A stretch of DNA of 64,000 nucleotides from Chroococcidiopsis sp. CCMEE 29 (GCF_023558375.1 NZ_CP083761.1:2598001-2662000); one strand, 5' to 3'. Positions 18,770 to 28,659 are shown, numbered from the stretch's first letter. Translations and numbers: made by a program. Notes: a model not told the origin generated them from the sequence alone.

Positions 18770-19244
18770 GCGATGAGAATATAATTTGCGGCTACAAAAA
18801 AGTCTGCAAAGTCAGACTGCACACTTAAATATACTCTAATGCGATTGAGAGGTAAGAGTAAAATTCGGCATCAAAGTGGTAACATTTTAGTAAAATTCTA
18901 TTTAAAATATCTGTTTTTAGAGTCACATTCTTTAACCCAACAACGTTCTAGATATTGAATTCTGTAGAATGACTCGAAGCGACAGGGATTTATTATTAGT
19001 TGAGTGTTAGAACTAAACAGAGGCTGTTGCAGAAATTGCCACAGAGGAAATTTCATCAAACTAGATTTTGAAATCATTGGAATAAAAATAGTAGTTGGAT
19101 ATACTAATCACTGATCTGCTATTTAAACCTTGCCACAATTGATCATTAATTTCCTTGGTGAAGATTACTGAATAATCATCAAAGGGTTTTGGGCAAACAT
19201 CTGTAGTTTCGCGGTTGCTGGAAGGATGTAATTAAGTAATAAAC
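18770..19244. other. Non-coding gap between phosphatase gene and tmRNA terminator
   Basis: About 475 bases of AT-rich DNA have no supported gene on either strand. The part nearest 18770 must hold the promoter of the phosphatase-glk unit. I see no palindromic repeat, tRNA or transposase fragment in it. Confidence 0.4.
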
Positions 19245-19274
19245 CAAAAAATCCACCTTTATACAAAGGTGGAT
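19245..19274 (-). terminator. Rho-independent terminator of tmRNA
   Basis: On the minus strand a perfect 10-bp stem ATCCACCTTT / AAAGGTGGAT (arms 19265-19274 and 19251-19260) with a short loop is followed by six T (19245-19250). It lies 20 bases beyond the 3' end of the tmRNA. Confidence 0.88.
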
Positions 19275-19294
19275 GGGGATATTATTATCAGTAA

Positions 19295-19681
19295 TGGAGC
19301 TTACGGGAATCGAACCCGTGTCCAAATTGGGTATTAACCCCCTGCTCATTCACAGGTTTATCCTTTCTGACCCTCAAGGCGGGAACCGCTCTTTATCCCG
19401 AACGGTAGGATGCTCTAGTTAAATCTTAGCTAGTAAGCCAACCAGAGAACACTCACTAGCGCATCCGTTGGGGTTTGTCTATAGACTTTAACGGAGTCAG
19501 ACTACAGACGCTCGAACCTATAAGAGGCGTTTAGGCAGCTACAAGAGCTTCCCGACGAGCAAATTTTACGATGTTATTCGCAGTTACGTTTTTTTTGAGC
19601 CTTGGATTTGCGAGAGACGACTCACTCTCGACCTGTATCACAGAGTAGCTTTCGCCAACCTGTCGAAGCCATTAAAGCCCC
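19295..19681 (-). ncRNA. ssrA: Transfer-messenger RNA (tmRNA)
   Basis: A one-piece tmRNA of about 387 nt that rescues stalled ribosomes with SmpB. The 5' end GGGGCUUUAAUGGCUUCGAC (from 19681) pairs with the 3' end AAGCUCC. The T-arm GGACACGGGUUCGAUUCCCGU is in the 3' part, and a terminal A at 19295 is followed by no encoded CCA. The tag reading frame (19581 down to 19531) encodes ANNIVKFARREALVAA then UAA, the known cyanobacterial degradation tag with its AA end recognised by ClpXP. Pseudoknot-forming GC segments lie in between. The promoter is at 19682-19730 and the terminator at 19245-19274. The gene is tightly followed upstream by the terminator of the ATP synthase operon. Confidence 0.97.
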
Positions 19682-19696
19682 ATGCGTTCTTCTCCT

Positions 19697-19702
19697 ATTA
19701 TA
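19697..19702 (-). promoter_or_regulatory. Likely -10 element of the tmRNA promoter
   Basis: A consensus TATAAT on the minus strand (19702 to 19697) lies about 16 bases before the mature tmRNA 5' end, so a transcript would carry a short leader removed by RNase P. A convincing TTGACA box at the usual spacing is not seen. Confidence 0.6.
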
Positions 19703-19733
19703 ATTCGCGATTTTGGGAGTGACATCTTCAGAC

Positions 19734-19760
19734 AAAAAAAGTGCGCCTTCAAGCACACTT
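19734..19760 (-). terminator. Terminator of the ATP synthase operon, now cut off from it by an IS
   Basis: On the minus strand AAGTGTGC - TTGAAG - GCGCACTT forms an 8-bp stem with one G-U pair, followed by seven T (19734-19740). The hairpin lies directly outside the left end of the IS4-type element, and the 8-bp target duplication overlaps its 5' arm. If the IS is removed, the hairpin falls about 30 bases after the gamma-subunit stop codon, the expected place for the operon terminator. It now lies 1.3 kb away. Confidence 0.75.
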
Positions 19761-19763
19761 GAC
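19756..19763. repeat. Target-site duplication, left copy (IS4-type element)
   Basis: CACTTGAC here is repeated exactly at 21049-21056 on the other side of the element. An 8-bp duplication is compatible with IS4-family insertion. Confidence 0.75.
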
Positions 19764-21048
19764 CTGCTTGACTGACAAAACTAAGAAGCTGGAAAGCGTC
19801 TGAGGACGGTGAATTCACGCTCGAAGGAATCATTGTGTTGTCGCTTGGAAGCAAGGGCAGGTTGAGGGTCATGCAAACTTGAGAGGCACCGATAAACCTG
19901 AATCTTCCATTGGTGGGTGATGGCGAGGCGAATCCAATTCCAACCAATTTTCAGATAACTCATGCCCCGATTCGAGTGAGTATCGACTTGGCGACGCTTG
20001 CCCGACGCGACCACCTGCACTCCTTGCAGCACCAGAAACAGCATGGTCAAGGCAATCACCCCGCATAAGTGCGAGAGGGCAAACTTGTCCCGCAACCTGG
20101 AGGCTTCGAGATTGAATCCGTTCGACTTGAGATCCAAAAAGGATTGCTCGACCTGAAACCGGAGTCGGTATTGAGCAAACGTTTGCAAGTTCGTCCATCG
20201 CTCACAATCGTCCAATCCTCGCCACTGGGCTTGTCATGGGCAAACGCTAGGTAAACGTTGGGGTAGGGTTTGGTTTTACCCACCGACACCATCGGCGTAA
20301 AATAAGCTTGTCCGGGCTGCAACGGGATGGACGACACTTTGCGCCATTGTCCTTGGTACTGAAACTGAAATGAACGTTTAATCCGAATCCGAAAATGCCA
20401 ACTCAGATTCTCTCGGAGGTACTTCATCAGTTTGCCATCGGCGAAGCCCCGGTCTGCCAGCAGGACAATTGCTACCCCATCGGGCAGGATTGTTTGAGCT
20501 TGTCGCAGGACCCGCTGAATCGTCCATAACCGGACGGTGCTGCTGGAGTGTGCCACCACTCGCCAAGCAATGGGAACGGTTCTGCCTCGATCCACCACGC
20601 CCACCCACACGATGCAAAAACAATTCCATACCACCGTCGTGTCCAGGCTCAAATACAGCCGTTTCTGGCTCCACTCAGACAGGGCTTGCTCAATCAGGGC
20701 ATGATGAGCGGCAATGACATTAATGCGTCGATTTGACAACCAACGCCGAAACCGTCTCTGATGCGACTGCGCGACTTGAGCTCGGCTAATCACATACACG
20801 CCAAACCCGCCCAGATGCACGTTCTGGCTTTGAATCATCCCTATCATCATCCAGCAGAGCGTTTGTAAGTGCCGCGCATCTTGCCATTGAATCTCACATT
20901 GACTCAGATATTGCGACAACGCATCATAGAGACGGGAAGTAGGAGCCATTGATTTTGCTGTTAGGTGTGGTAACTTTCCAGCTTAAACCAGGCTCTGCTT
21001 CCCTCCTAGCTTGACTTTCGACCTCAACATCTTTTGTCAGTCAGTCAG
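19764..21048 (-). mobile_element. IS4-family insertion sequence with frameshifted transposase
   Basis: A 1285-bp element. Its termini are CTGCTTGACTGACAAAA (left) and, read inward from the right end, CTGACTGACTGACAAAA, which are 17-bp inverted repeats with two mismatches. CACTTGAC is duplicated on both flanks. A DDE transposase fills the element in the minus orientation, the same direction as the ATP synthase operon upstream. Well-preserved ends and duplication suggest a fairly recent arrival. The transposase is frameshifted, so the copy is probably not autonomous. Confidence 0.85.
19781..20949 (-). pseudogene. IS4-family transposase, frameshifted
   Basis: The product would be about 390 residues. 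The first frame (20949 to near 20195) gives MAPTSRLYDALSQYL, the first catalytic Asp in YLSLDTTVVWN and the second in VLLADRGFADGKL. The second frame (from near 20200 to 19781) supplies the catalytic Glu in YRLRFQVEQSFLDLK, which matches the IS4 YREK signature Y-x2-R-x3-E-x6-K exactly. The switch between frames occurs around 20190-20200, where TIVSD in one frame must join RWTNLQTFAQ in the other. IS4 elements do not normally use programmed frameshifting, so I read this as an inactivating indel (or a sequencing error). All three catalytic residues are otherwise intact. Confidence 0.87.
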
Positions 21049-21056
21049 CACTTGAC
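21049..21056. repeat. Target-site duplication, right copy (IS4-type element)
   Basis: CACTTGAC is identical to 19756-19763. It lies 26 bases from the stop codon of the gamma-subunit gene. Confidence 0.75.
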
Positions 21057-21082
21057 AGATTAAAAGTAGTGTAGGTTACAGC

Positions 21083-22033
21083 TTAGCCGCCTAATGCTTC
21101 GGCACCGCCAACCACCTCTAAAATTTCCTGAGTGATGGCTGCTTGTCGCGCTTTGTTGTAAGACAGCGTGAGTGTACCGATCAGTTCAGTAGCATTATCA
21201 CTAGCGTTGTTCATTGCTGTCATCCGAGCCGCGAGTTCGCTAGCAGCTGATTCTTGCAGTGCCCGCAGTAGCTGGTTATTCAGGTACAAGGGTAAAAGGG
21301 CATCAAGAATCTGTGCAGGGTCTTGCTCAAAGAGCATGTCGCGGGGAAAATTCCGGACTGTAGTGGTGACTTTTTGCCGCTCTACCTCAAATTCACCGCC
21401 ACGGGTTGTGAGTCGGAAGATTTCGTCATCTGCCGTTTCTAAACCTTGAGCATCAAGCGGCAGCAGGGTTTGTACCACTGGTCTTGAACTAACTAGTGAG
21501 ACAAATTTCGTATAGACTAGTTCAATCCGGTCTACGCTTTCCGATAGGAATAAGGAAAGTAGTTCGTCGGCGATGTTAGAGGCTTCCGCTGCTGTAGGAA
21601 TTTGCTCTAAGCCCGTGTAAGTGGCATCAATGGGCTGGCTACGGCGTTGGAAGTACTGGTTAGCTTTGCGCCCCACAATCACGTACTTGTAGTCTAAACC
21701 CTCAGCTTTTAGTTCCCTCGCACGGGTTTCAGCGCGGCGGATCACATTAGTGTTGTAGGAGCCACACAGACCGCGATCGCCGGAGACTACCAGTAAACCA
21801 ACTGAGCGGACTTCCCGTTTCTTCAGCAACGGCAGATCTACGTCTTCAAACCGTAGGCGGGTTTGCAAACCATATAGCACTTGTGCTAAGCGGTCGGCAA
21901 AAGGCCGCGTAGCAGTTACCTGTTCTTGGGCGCGACGTACTCTAGCAGCAGCCACTAGACGCATCGCTTCTGTAATTTTTTGGGTATTTTTGACCGACTG
22001 AATGCGATCGCGAATTGCTTTGAGATTAGCCAT
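21083..22033 (-). CDS. atpC: ATP synthase F1 gamma subunit
   Basis: This 316-residue central-stalk subunit (atpC in cyanobacteria, atpG in the E. coli scheme) transmits rotation between the c-ring and the catalytic hexamer. The N-terminal helix [20 protein letters not shown] and the C-terminal helix ([15 protein letters not shown]) form the coiled coil. An internal photosynthetic-type insertion is present (about residues 196-235, [20 protein letters not shown]). The regulatory Cys pair found in chloroplasts is absent, as usual in cyanobacteria. It is the last gene of the operon, 102 bases after atpA. That spacer holds an imperfect palindrome. The operon terminator downstream has been displaced by an IS insertion. 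Confidence 0.97.
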   Translation of the reverse strand: MANLKAIRDRIQSVKNTQKITEAMRLVAAARVRRAQEQVTATRPFADRLAQVLYGLQTRLRFEDVDLPLLKKREVRSVGLLVVSGDRGLCGSYNTNVIRRAETRARELKAEGLDYKYVIVGRKANQYFQRRSQPIDATYTGLEQIPTAAEASNIADELLSLFLSESVDRIELVYTKFVSLVSSRPVVQTLLPLDAQGLETADDEIFRLTTRGGEFEVERQKVTTTVRNFPRDMLFEQDPAQILDALLPLYLNNQLLRALQESAASELAARMTAMNNASDNATELIGTLTLSYNKARQAAITQEILEVVGGAEALGG

Positions 22034-22039
22034 ATTTAA

Positions 22040-22135
22040 GGATTAGGGTTAGGGATTAGGGGTTAGGGAGAATATGGTAGATGGTAGGTGGTATGGGGTT
22101 GTTCCACCTACTAACTACTACCTACCACCTACTAC
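22040..22135. repeat. Imperfect palindromic low-complexity spacer between atpA and atpC
   Basis: The left part consists of GGATTAGGG/TTAGGG-like repeats. It is followed by an imperfect inverted repeat, in which GGTAGATGGTAGGTGGTA faces a run of CTACTACCTACCACCTACTA. The transcript could form a long weak hairpin. Similar TTAGGG-rich strings occur before the truA stop and after deoC, so it belongs to a dispersed repeat class of this genome. Confidence 0.6.
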
Positions 22136-23653
22136 CTATACTGTTGCCATGAGGGCTTGCTTAGATTCGGCGATCGCTTCCTTCAGCAGCTTTTCAGCTT
22201 CATCGCCCAACTGCTTCTCGGTTTGAATCAACTCCCCATACTTTGGCTTACTGGTTTTTAAGTATTCCCGCAGTCCCTTAGTGAAACTGCTGATCTTGTC
22301 TACGGGAATATCATCCAAATAGCCGTTGATCCCAGCGTAGAGAATTGCCACTTGTTCATACACTGCTAGCGGCGAGTATTGGGGTTGCTTCAGCAGTTCC
22401 CGCAGACGCTGACCGCGAGCCAACTGATCTTGGGTAGCTTTATCTAAGTCCGAGGCAAACTGGGCGAAGGCTTGCAAGTCGTCGAACTGTGCCAGATCCA
22501 GCTTCAATTTACCAGCGACCTTTTTCATTGCCTTGGTTTGAGCAGCAGAACCCACCCGTGATACGGAAATACCAGGGTTAACAGCGGGACGTAAGCCGGA
22601 GTTAAACAGGTCGGAAGAGAGGAAAATCTGACCGTCCGTAATTGAAATCACGTTTGTGGGAATATAAGCCGATACGTCACCCGCCTGAGTTTCAATAATC
22701 GGTAGGGCTGTCATGCTGCCCTCACCTAATTCAGAACTCAACTTTGCTGCCCGTTCCAAAAGCCGCGAGTGGAGGTAGAATACATCGCCAGGATAAGCTT
22801 CCCGACCGGGTGGACGACGCAGCAGCAGTGACATTTGGCGATAAGCTTGAGCATGCTTCGACAGGTCATCATAAACCACAAGCGTTGCTCTGCCCTTATA
22901 CATGAAGTATTCCGCCACACTGGCACCCGTGTAAGGAGCCAGCCACTGCAGCGTTGCTTGGTCATTAGCATTGGCAGCAACCACAATTGTGTAGTCCATC
23001 GCTCCCTTTTCTTGGAGGACGTTCACTACATTAGCCACAGTGGAAGCCTTTTGACCAATGGCAACGTAAACACAGATTACATCCCCACCTTTTTGGTTGA
23101 TGATCGTGTCAATCGCAATGGATGTCTTACCAGTTTGGCGATCGCCAATAATTAATTCCCGCTGACCGCGACCAATGGGAATCATGGCGTCAATCGCTGT
23201 AATACCAGTTTGCAAAGGTTCGTACACAGAGCGACGTGCTACAATTCCCGGGGCTGGAGATTCGATCAAGCGGCTTTCTGTAGCTTGAATCTCTCCCTTG
23301 CCGTCTAGTGGGCGACCGAGAGCATCTATCACCCGTCCCACCATGGATTCTCCCACTGGCACTTGGGCAATTCTCCTGGTGGCAGTAACCGAGCTGCCTT
23401 CTTGAATGTTGCGACCTTCACTCATTAGCACTGCACCCACATTGTCTTCTTCCAGGTTCAGGGCGATGCCAATTGTACCGTCTTCAAACTCTAACAGTTC
23501 TCCAGCCATAGCCTTTTCTAGACCATAGATTCGGGCAATGCCGTCACCTACTTGCAGAACGGTGCCGACGTTAGCAACTTTAACTTCTTGGTCGTATTGC
23601 TCAATCTGCTGCTGGATAATATTGCTGATTTCGTCAGGTCTGATGCTAATCAT
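22136..23653 (-). CDS. atpA: ATP synthase F1 alpha subunit
   Basis: A 505-residue alpha subunit, the non-catalytic nucleotide-binding partner of beta in the F1 head at the thylakoid membrane. The Walker A motif is [13 protein letters not shown] (about residues 170-182). The alpha signature [22 protein letters not shown] is present ([12 protein letters not shown]). The N-terminal [17 protein letters not shown] contacts delta. The length is exactly as expected. Spacer 23654-23794 before it (after delta) contains a palindromic AGTTTTGAGTTTTGAGTT element. The beta and epsilon genes are not in this operon, which is the normal cyanobacterial arrangement. Confidence 0.98.
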   Translation of the reverse strand: MISIRPDEISNIIQQQIEQYDQEVKVANVGTVLQVGDGIARIYGLEKAMAGELLEFEDGTIGIALNLEEDNVGAVLMSEGRNIQEGSSVTATRRIAQVPVGESMVGRVIDALGRPLDGKGEIQATESRLIESPAPGIVARRSVYEPLQTGITAIDAMIPIGRGQRELIIGDRQTGKTSIAIDTIINQKGGDVICVYVAIGQKASTVANVVNVLQEKGAMDYTIVVAANANDQATLQWLAPYTGASVAEYFMYKGRATLVVYDDLSKHAQAYRQMSLLLRRPPGREAYPGDVFYLHSRLLERAAKLSSELGEGSMTALPIIETQAGDVSAYIPTNVISITDGQIFLSSDLFNSGLRPAVNPGISVSRVGSAAQTKAMKKVAGKLKLDLAQFDDLQAFAQFASDLDKATQDQLARGQRLRELLKQPQYSPLAVYEQVAILYAGINGYLDDIPVDKISSFTKGLREYLKTSKPKYGELIQTEKQLGDEAEKLLKEAIAESKQALMATV

Positions 23654-23659
23654 GTTAAG

Positions 23660-23790
23660 GGTTAGTTTCTTAGGGATTAGGATTTAGGGAGAGCAGGGGG
23701 AGCAGGAATAGTTTTGAGTTTTGAGTTACACAGGCTTATTGAATTCAAACCTCAAAACTTAGCACTCAAAACTGGTGCGAAGCGACTCGC
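23660..23790. repeat. Inverted-repeat spacer between delta and alpha genes
   Basis: A GAGCAGGGGGAGCAGG stretch is followed by AGTTTTGAGTTTTGAGTT. The latter is facing, after about 25 bases, AACCTCAAAACTTAGCACTCAAAACT, an imperfect inverted repeat. It lies inside the ATP synthase transcript and is of the same general type as other spacer repeats in the window. Confidence 0.55.
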
Positions 23791-23794
23791 CCCT

Positions 23795-24349
23795 TTAAGT
23801 GGCGCTACTTAGGCGTAAAGAAAGTCGGCGCAGTTGTCCTCGTAGACTAGCGTCGATTACCTGAGAGCCTACTTTGATGATGACACCACCAATTAAATCT
23901 GGATCTAGCTTGGTTTCTAGTTCTACTTCGCGAGCATTGGTCATGGCTTTGACCTTTTCCCGAACTGTCTGCTGCTGTTCCTCTGTCAGTTCTACGGCTG
24001 AGGTAACTTCGGCTAGAACGGTTTGATTCAGCTGCCGTAACAGAGCTAAGTACTGCCGACAAATTGGTTCAAGCAACGAAACGCGCCGCCGATCTACCAG
24101 CAACATCAGAAAATTACCCAGGTAGGGACTATTACCCTCGCCGACTATCCGGCTCAACACAGCTTTTTTATCTTCCGCCTGGACGAAGGGATTAGCGAGA
24201 AAATCACGCAGTTGCTCTGATTGCATTAGGTTGAGCAAGGCACGTACATCTTCGCCTACCTGCTCGGTAATATTGTGCGATCGCGCTACAGACATCAACG
24301 CTTGGGCGTAAGGCTCCACCACTTTGCTATTGACTGCACTGTCTCTCAT
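23795..24349 (-). CDS. atpH: ATP synthase F1 delta subunit
   Basis: A 184-residue delta (OSCP) subunit (atpD in the cyanobacterial scheme), which ties the F1 head to the peripheral stalk. The N-terminal helical bundle starts VVEPYAQALMSVARSHN. The C-terminal part holds the conserved LDPDLIGGVIIKVGSQVIDASLRGQL motif split as DPDLIGGVIIKVGS and DASLRGQLRRL. Its ATG shares its A with the TGA stop of the b-subunit gene, implying coupled translation. Confidence 0.96.
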   Translation of the reverse strand: MRDSAVNSKVVEPYAQALMSVARSHNITEQVGEDVRALLNLMQSEQLRDFLANPFVQAEDKKAVLSRIVGEGNSPYLGNFLMLLVDRRRVSLLEPICRQYLALLRQLNQTVLAEVTSAVELTEEQQQTVREKVKAMTNAREVELETKLDPDLIGGVIIKVGSQVIDASLRGQLRRLSLRLSSAT

Positions 24350-24942
24350 CAGCGACCTCCCATTAGCGCAATGCTGCGGTCAATTAATTGTTGTTGAGCT
24401 GCTTCATCTACTCCAGTCTGCAGTTGGGACTCGACTTTTTGTAAAGCCATTGCCACTACCTGCTGCCGCAACTGGGCGATCGCCCGCTCTCTTTCGGAGT
24501 TCAAATCCTGAGCAGCGGTCTCTTTCATGCGTTGAATATCCTGCGTTGCCTGAGCCAGAATATTATTTCTTGCTACCTTGGCGTTTTCCTCTGCTGCTTT
24601 TCGGATTCGCTCTGCTTCTGCTTGAGCTTGAGCCAGCTTTTGTTGCTGCTCAGCCAGTGATGATGCTGACTCCGAGGCGCGGCGTTCGGCAGTAGCAATC
24701 ACTGTTTCAATGCGCTCGTGGCGATCGCTCAGGGTTTTCCCCACAACTTTGCGCCCGAAGTACAACAGCACACCAATAATAATGACAAGGTTAACTAGGT
24801 TGGTGCTTAAAATATCAAAATTTAAACCAAACCCGCCTTCTGCCCCTGCCTCTGCTATTTCAGCGTTAACAGCGCTGGCTTCTGCCACCAATAATAAAAG
24901 ATTTCCCATTATACCCATCCACAACTGCGCTGCTGATTGCAA
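24349..24942 (-). CDS. atpF: ATP synthase Fo b subunit
   Basis: This 197-residue b subunit forms the peripheral stalk as a dimer with b'. The N-terminal hydrophobic region (about residues 45-65, [20 protein letters not shown]) is the membrane anchor. It is followed by a long charged helix rich in Ala/Gln/Glu/Arg (residues 70-175), the coiled coil. About 40 residues precede the anchor, as usual for photosynthetic b subunits. The gene is 86 bases downstream of b' and overlaps the start of delta by one base. Confidence 0.95.
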   Translation of the reverse strand: MQSAAQLWMGIMGNLLLLVAEASAVNAEIAEAGAEGGFGLNFDILSTNLVNLVIIIGVLLYFGRKVVGKTLSDRHERIETVIATAERRASESASSLAEQQQKLAQAQAEAERIRKAAEENAKVARNNILAQATQDIQRMKETAAQDLNSERERAIAQLRQQVVAMALQKVESQLQTGVDEAAQQQLIDRSIALMGGR

Positions 24943-25028
24943 AACTTGGCGTTCCCTAACTCAGGAAACCAGCTTTTACTTCTATTTTTTGTTGTTCTTT
25001 GTGACTATCGCAGTAGAGACAATGTTCG

Positions 25029-25520
25029 TTAGCGCTGACCGATCAGATCTGCTCCTAGCAGCTTCTCCAGGATCTGGCGGCTGAGACCATCAACCTGTTG
25101 CTGCAACGAAGCCAAAGCCTCTTGTTTTTGCTGCTCAATTTCTTGAGCTGCCTGCTCTCGTTGTGCTTGAGCTTCTCGCTGTGCTTCTGCCATTTTTTCA
25201 GCAGCGATCTTTTGGGCTTCTGCTTGAGCATCAGCAATAATCGTTTGCGATCGTCGTCTGGCTGCAGCTAGCTCTTGCTCATATTGTTTTGCCAATTGTT
25301 CAGCTTTTGACAAGCGTTCCCGTGCCTCTAATTGATTCTTGCGGACGTATTCATCGCGATCGTCAATTGCTTTGCTCAGTGGCTTGTAAAAAGTGGCGTT
25401 CAAGATCAAAACCAAAATCAGAAACTGTAGCGCCATCAAAGGCAGGGTAGCATCAATATCAAACAGCCCCCCCTCTTTGCCAGCGGCTTCTACAGCTAGT
25501 AGGGTTATCCAGTATGTCAT
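25029..25520 (-). CDS. atpG: ATP synthase Fo b' subunit
   Basis: The b' subunit (atpF2/atpG), 163 residues, is specific to photosynthetic ATP synthases, which use a b/b' heterodimer instead of a b homodimer. A short N-terminus leads to the anchor [20 protein letters not shown] (about residues 26-45) and the conserved [16 protein letters not shown] long Ala/Glu/Gln-rich coiled coil runs to the C-terminus. It follows the c-subunit gene with a 171-base spacer that contains a small inverted repeat (25604-25673). Confidence 0.95.
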   Translation of the reverse strand: MTYWITLLAVEAAGKEGGLFDIDATLPLMALQFLILVLILNATFYKPLSKAIDDRDEYVRKNQLEARERLSKAEQLAKQYEQELAAARRRSQTIIADAQAEAQKIAAEKMAEAQREAQAQREQAAQEIEQQKQEALASLQQQVDGLSRQILEKLLGADLIGQR

Positions 25521-25603
25521 AGTTGATTAACCCTTTGAGCAAATTCTCATGGACCAAATGAATGAATGAAGGACGCGCACCAAAAACCGTAAAGGATGTA
25601 GTA

Positions 25604-25673
25604 GGGGCGATGCTTTTAAGCCAAGGGCATTCCCCCTCCCCGCAGGAGTTCCACAGGGTAGGGTAATCGCCCC
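25604..25673. repeat. Small inverted-repeat element in the atpE-atpG spacer
   Basis: GGGGCGAT (25604-25611) is mirrored by ATCGCCCC (25666-25673), and the arms extend partly (GTAGGGGCGAT against ATCGCCCCCA). Elements with TAGGGGCGA-type ends are common in cyanobacterial intergenic regions. It must be transcribed within the ATP synthase mRNA. Confidence 0.55.
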
Positions 25674-25691
25674 CAATCAACAACAAACTAA

Positions 25692-26057
<366 letters not shown>

Positions 26058-26831
26058 TTATGTGTGCTCCCCATGCCCTTCGCCACCATGCTCATGCTCT
26101 TCTATCGCTTCTCCGATGTAAGCAGCCGCTAAGGTTGCAAAAATTAATGCTTGGATTGCACTGGTGAATAAGCCTAAAGCCATCACCGGCAGAGGAACAA
26201 ACAGGGGAACTAGCAGTACTAGCACTCCCACCACCAACTCATCAGCCAAAATGTTGCCAAATAGACGGAAGCTGAGGGAGAGGGGCTTGGTAAAATCTTC
26301 GATAATCTTGAACGGCAACATAAAAGGCACAGGCTGCACGTAATTACCAAAGTAACCTAAGCCTTTTTTGCTGAAACCAGCGTAGAAATACGCTAGAGAT
26401 GTCAGCAAGGCTAGTGCCACAGTTGTGTTGATGTCGCTGGTAGGAGCGGCGAGTTCACCTTCTGGTAGCTTGATCAGCCTTAGGGGAATAAGTGCTCCTG
26501 TCCAGTTCGACACAAATATGAACAAAAATAAAGTGCCAACAAATGGTACCCAAGGGCGGTACTCTTTCTCGCCGATTTGGTTTTTAGCCAAATCCCGAAT
26601 AAACTCTAGGGCATACTCCATGAAGTTTTGTAGCCCCTGGGGAATTCGGTTAATGTTCCGAGTAGCGGCGATGGAAGTAATGACTATCAGGGCAATGACA
26701 AGCCAGGAGGTGAGAAACACCTGTCCATGTACTTTCAAGTTGCCCAGTTGCCAGTACAGTTGCTGACCTACTTCCAATTCAGCCAAGTGAACAGAATTGA
26801 AGACGTTCAGAAAATTCATTTTTCCCTTCAA
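26058..26831 (-). CDS. atpB: ATP synthase Fo a subunit
   Basis: A 257-residue a subunit (atpI in the cyanobacterial scheme) that forms the proton half-channels next to the c-ring. The essential Arg is in [20 protein letters not shown], and [16 protein letters not shown] precedes it. The N-terminal [22 protein letters not shown] is the expected lead, and [20 protein letters not shown] lies in the first loop. A His/Glu-rich C-terminal tail ([14 protein letters not shown]) is seen in many cyanobacteria. MKGKMNFLN may start at the fifth codon instead, since M5 is in frame. Confidence 0.96.
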   Translation of the reverse strand: MKGKMNFLNVFNSVHLAELEVGQQLYWQLGNLKVHGQVFLTSWLVIALIVITSIAATRNINRIPQGLQNFMEYALEFIRDLAKNQIGEKEYRPWVPFVGTLFLFIFVSNWTGALIPLRLIKLPEGELAAPTSDINTTVALALLTSLAYFYAGFSKKGLGYFGNYVQPVPFMLPFKIIEDFTKPLSLSFRLFGNILADELVVGVLVLLVPLFVPLPVMALGLFTSAIQALIFATLAAAYIGEAIEEHEHGGEGHGEHT

Positions 26832-26911
26832 CTGAATTCCCCAACTAAGTTGGAGAAGAGGAGCGAGTTTGTGGTGTGGGTTTTACTCCTGCAAAGCTCG
26901 CGTTGAGCTTT

Positions 26912-27451
26912 CTAGGATTGCCCGACTTTTTGAGAGTCAGAGATAAATGCCGTCCGAATTACGTAGATGATGAGCGCGGCTTTATAAGTGAGAAAACCCA
27001 AAAATATGGGCAAAATTTTTAGTTGATTCCACTGGCTTGCTAGTAGAATCAACGCAATCAATAAAGCTAACCGAGTTTTGCTCAGCTGGCTTTTTTCTCT
27101 GCCCAGTCGCTCAACATCTTTTGCCAACATCCTCAAGTAAACTACACCTGTGCATGCCCCGATTAGGTAATTCAAGGCAATGTTAAGGGAATAAAAAATC
27201 CACACACAGATAAAAATAATCCCTGTTAATGCAAGCGTTACTATCAACAACTCTTGGGAGAGTTGATAAAACTCCCGCATTGAGCCAGCTGGTTCTGAAT
27301 TCTCAGAGCCAGGTGGAGAGTTTTCTCCTGTTACTGATACTGATGTGGTTTCAATCGATTCGTCTGACAAGTTACTAAACTCGCAAACTAGCCCTGTTAA
27401 TTGACTTGACTCATGTGAGCCAGGTAAAATCATAGCACGCTGTGGTAACAA
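26912..27451 (-). CDS. atp1: ATP synthase subunit I (AtpI/UncI-like assembly protein)
   Basis: A 179-residue membrane protein at the head of the operon, in the place of atp1/uncI, whose product helps c-ring assembly. After about 65 polar residues rich in Ser/Glu come four hydrophobic segments: about 73-91 ([19 protein letters not shown]), 93-110, 126-142 and 148-165. The basic [17 protein letters not shown] loop is typical. The polar N-terminus is long for the family; the third codon region offers M7 as an alternative start. The promoter of the operon should lie just upstream, in the 14-base gap or inside the methyltransferase gene. Confidence 0.8.
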   Translation of the reverse strand: MLPQRAMILPGSHESSQLTGLVCEFSNLSDESIETTSVSVTGENSPPGSENSEPAGSMREFYQLSQELLIVTLALTGIIFICVWIFYSLNIALNYLIGACTGVVYLRMLAKDVERLGREKSQLSKTRLALLIALILLASQWNQLKILPIFLGFLTYKAALIIYVIRTAFISDSQKVGQS

Positions 27452-27465
27452 TACTTAAAAAAGAA

Positions 27466-28659
27466 TTAACGCGGTGTGAGCAAAATTAGTTGCCGAGCGA
27501 GTAGCGATCGCACACCCTCTAGGCTTAACTGTACGCTAGTCAAAATCTCTCCTAACGTTTGCCCTATTTCTAAGTTAGCGTTGCAGGCCTGCAGAAATTC
27601 AAATTCTTGTTCTGATAAGTTGACAATTTGGTAATCGTAGTTAAACAGGCACCGACTGGGCCAGCCATCCATACAAGGATTCCGTTCTGGCATCGCGGCG
27701 AGCAGTGCCGTATCATCTAACCAATCAGTTTTGGGCAGGGGAGATCGTCCTAGGAAAAATTCGTAATGGGTGACTTCTGGATCTAATAGTTCGATTAACC
27801 GATACATAGCTTGATCGCTTAATCCTGCTACCCGTTCGATTAACCCTGGATCTTTACCTAAAAGTCGCTCTAGCTGCCAATAGCTGGGATTAGAGAAGCC
27901 AAGGAATTCCAACCCAGAAGCATCAATTAGTTCAAACAGCGTCTCAATGTTGTAGTCAATTTCCTGAGGATGGACGTACATATCAGCAAAGCATTCATCC
28001 CGCTGATTTTCTAGCGACCAACGCTCCCGTTCTCGCTTGACAAGCCTATTGCTTTCTGGTAGTACAGCAAATAATTTACGTCCCAATTGGACACCATCGC
28101 GGTAATCGCCGCGCTTGTCACCTTGAAGGAGAGCGATCGCTTGCTGCATCAACTTAATTTCCCATCGCCCCAGTTCTCCATAGACAAAAATGTGCATCAA
28201 TCCGCCAGGCGCTAACTTCGCCGCCAGAGATTTAATACCGCGAATTGGATCGGGTAAGTGATGCAGTACACCGACGCAATTAATAAAATCAAATTTACCA
28301 GGCAGCTGGTCTACATCATACAGGCTGAGGTGGTGAAACTGGGCGCGATCTGCTCCTGAACGTTGACAGCGTTCTTGCGCCACTGCCAAAGTACCAGCGC
28401 TCAGATCAATTCCCACTACCTGAGCTTGAGGATTCAGATGCACTAAATACTCAGTTCCGACTCCTGAGCCACAACCCGCGTCCAGAATCCGGATATCTTG
28501 TTTTTGCGGTTTTTGTCCAGTACAAAAGTTATAGGCGGCTAGCCAATTCCAGCGCCAGTTATACCCAGGAGGTGGCTCATCTAGAAGCGGTTCTGGTGGA
28601 AATGGGTAGGTATCGTAGAGTTTGGCAACAGCAGCGCTAATCGCTTGAGAATCTGACAT
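27466..28659 (-). CDS. Class I SAM-dependent methyltransferase
   Basis: This 397-residue protein starts best at MSDSQAISAAVAK, because the 19 codons before it are not protein-like. The SAM-binding motif I is ILDAGCGSGVGTEYL (about residues 56-70), motif II is VVGIDLS, and FDFINCVGVLHHLPDP is motif IV/post-motif. A C-terminal region of about 160 residues (containing HYEFFLGRSPLPKTDWLD) resembles the C-terminal domain of methyltransferases found widely in cyanobacteria next to tetratricopeptide proteins. The substrate is unknown. The gene lies 14 bases upstream of atp1 on the same strand, so it could share transcription with the ATP synthase operon. It is divergent from the comB-like gene. Confidence 0.85.
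   Translation of the reverse strand: MSDSQAISAAVAKLYDTYPFPPEPLLDEPPPGYNWRWNWLAAYNFCTGQKPQKQDIRILDAGCGSGVGTEYLVHLNPQAQVVGIDLSAGTLAVAQERCQRSGADRAQFHHLSLYDVDQLPGKFDFINCVGVLHHLPDPIRGIKSLAAKLAPGGLMHIFVYGELGRWEIKLMQQAIALLQGDKRGDYRDGVQLGRKLFAVLPESNRLVKRERERWSLENQRDECFADMYVHPQEIDYNIETLFELIDASGLEFLGFSNPSYWQLERLLGKDPGLIERVAGLSDQAMYRLIELLDPEVTHYEFFLGRSPLPKTDWLDDTALLAAMPERNPCMDGWPSRCLFNYDYQIVNLSEQEFEFLQACNANLEIGQTLGEILTSVQLSLEGVRSLLARQLILLTPR

Noticed and set aside
19295-19330. A tRNA-like T-arm and acceptor stem suggesting a tRNA gene on the minus strand
   Set aside because: It is the tRNA-like end of the tmRNA, since the 5' partner stem and the tag frame ANNIVKFARREALVAA are found about 350 bases away.
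20186-20215. Programmed frameshifting in the IS4-type transposase
   Set aside because: The IS4 family normally uses one continuous frame and no clear slippery run is seen, so an indel is simpler.
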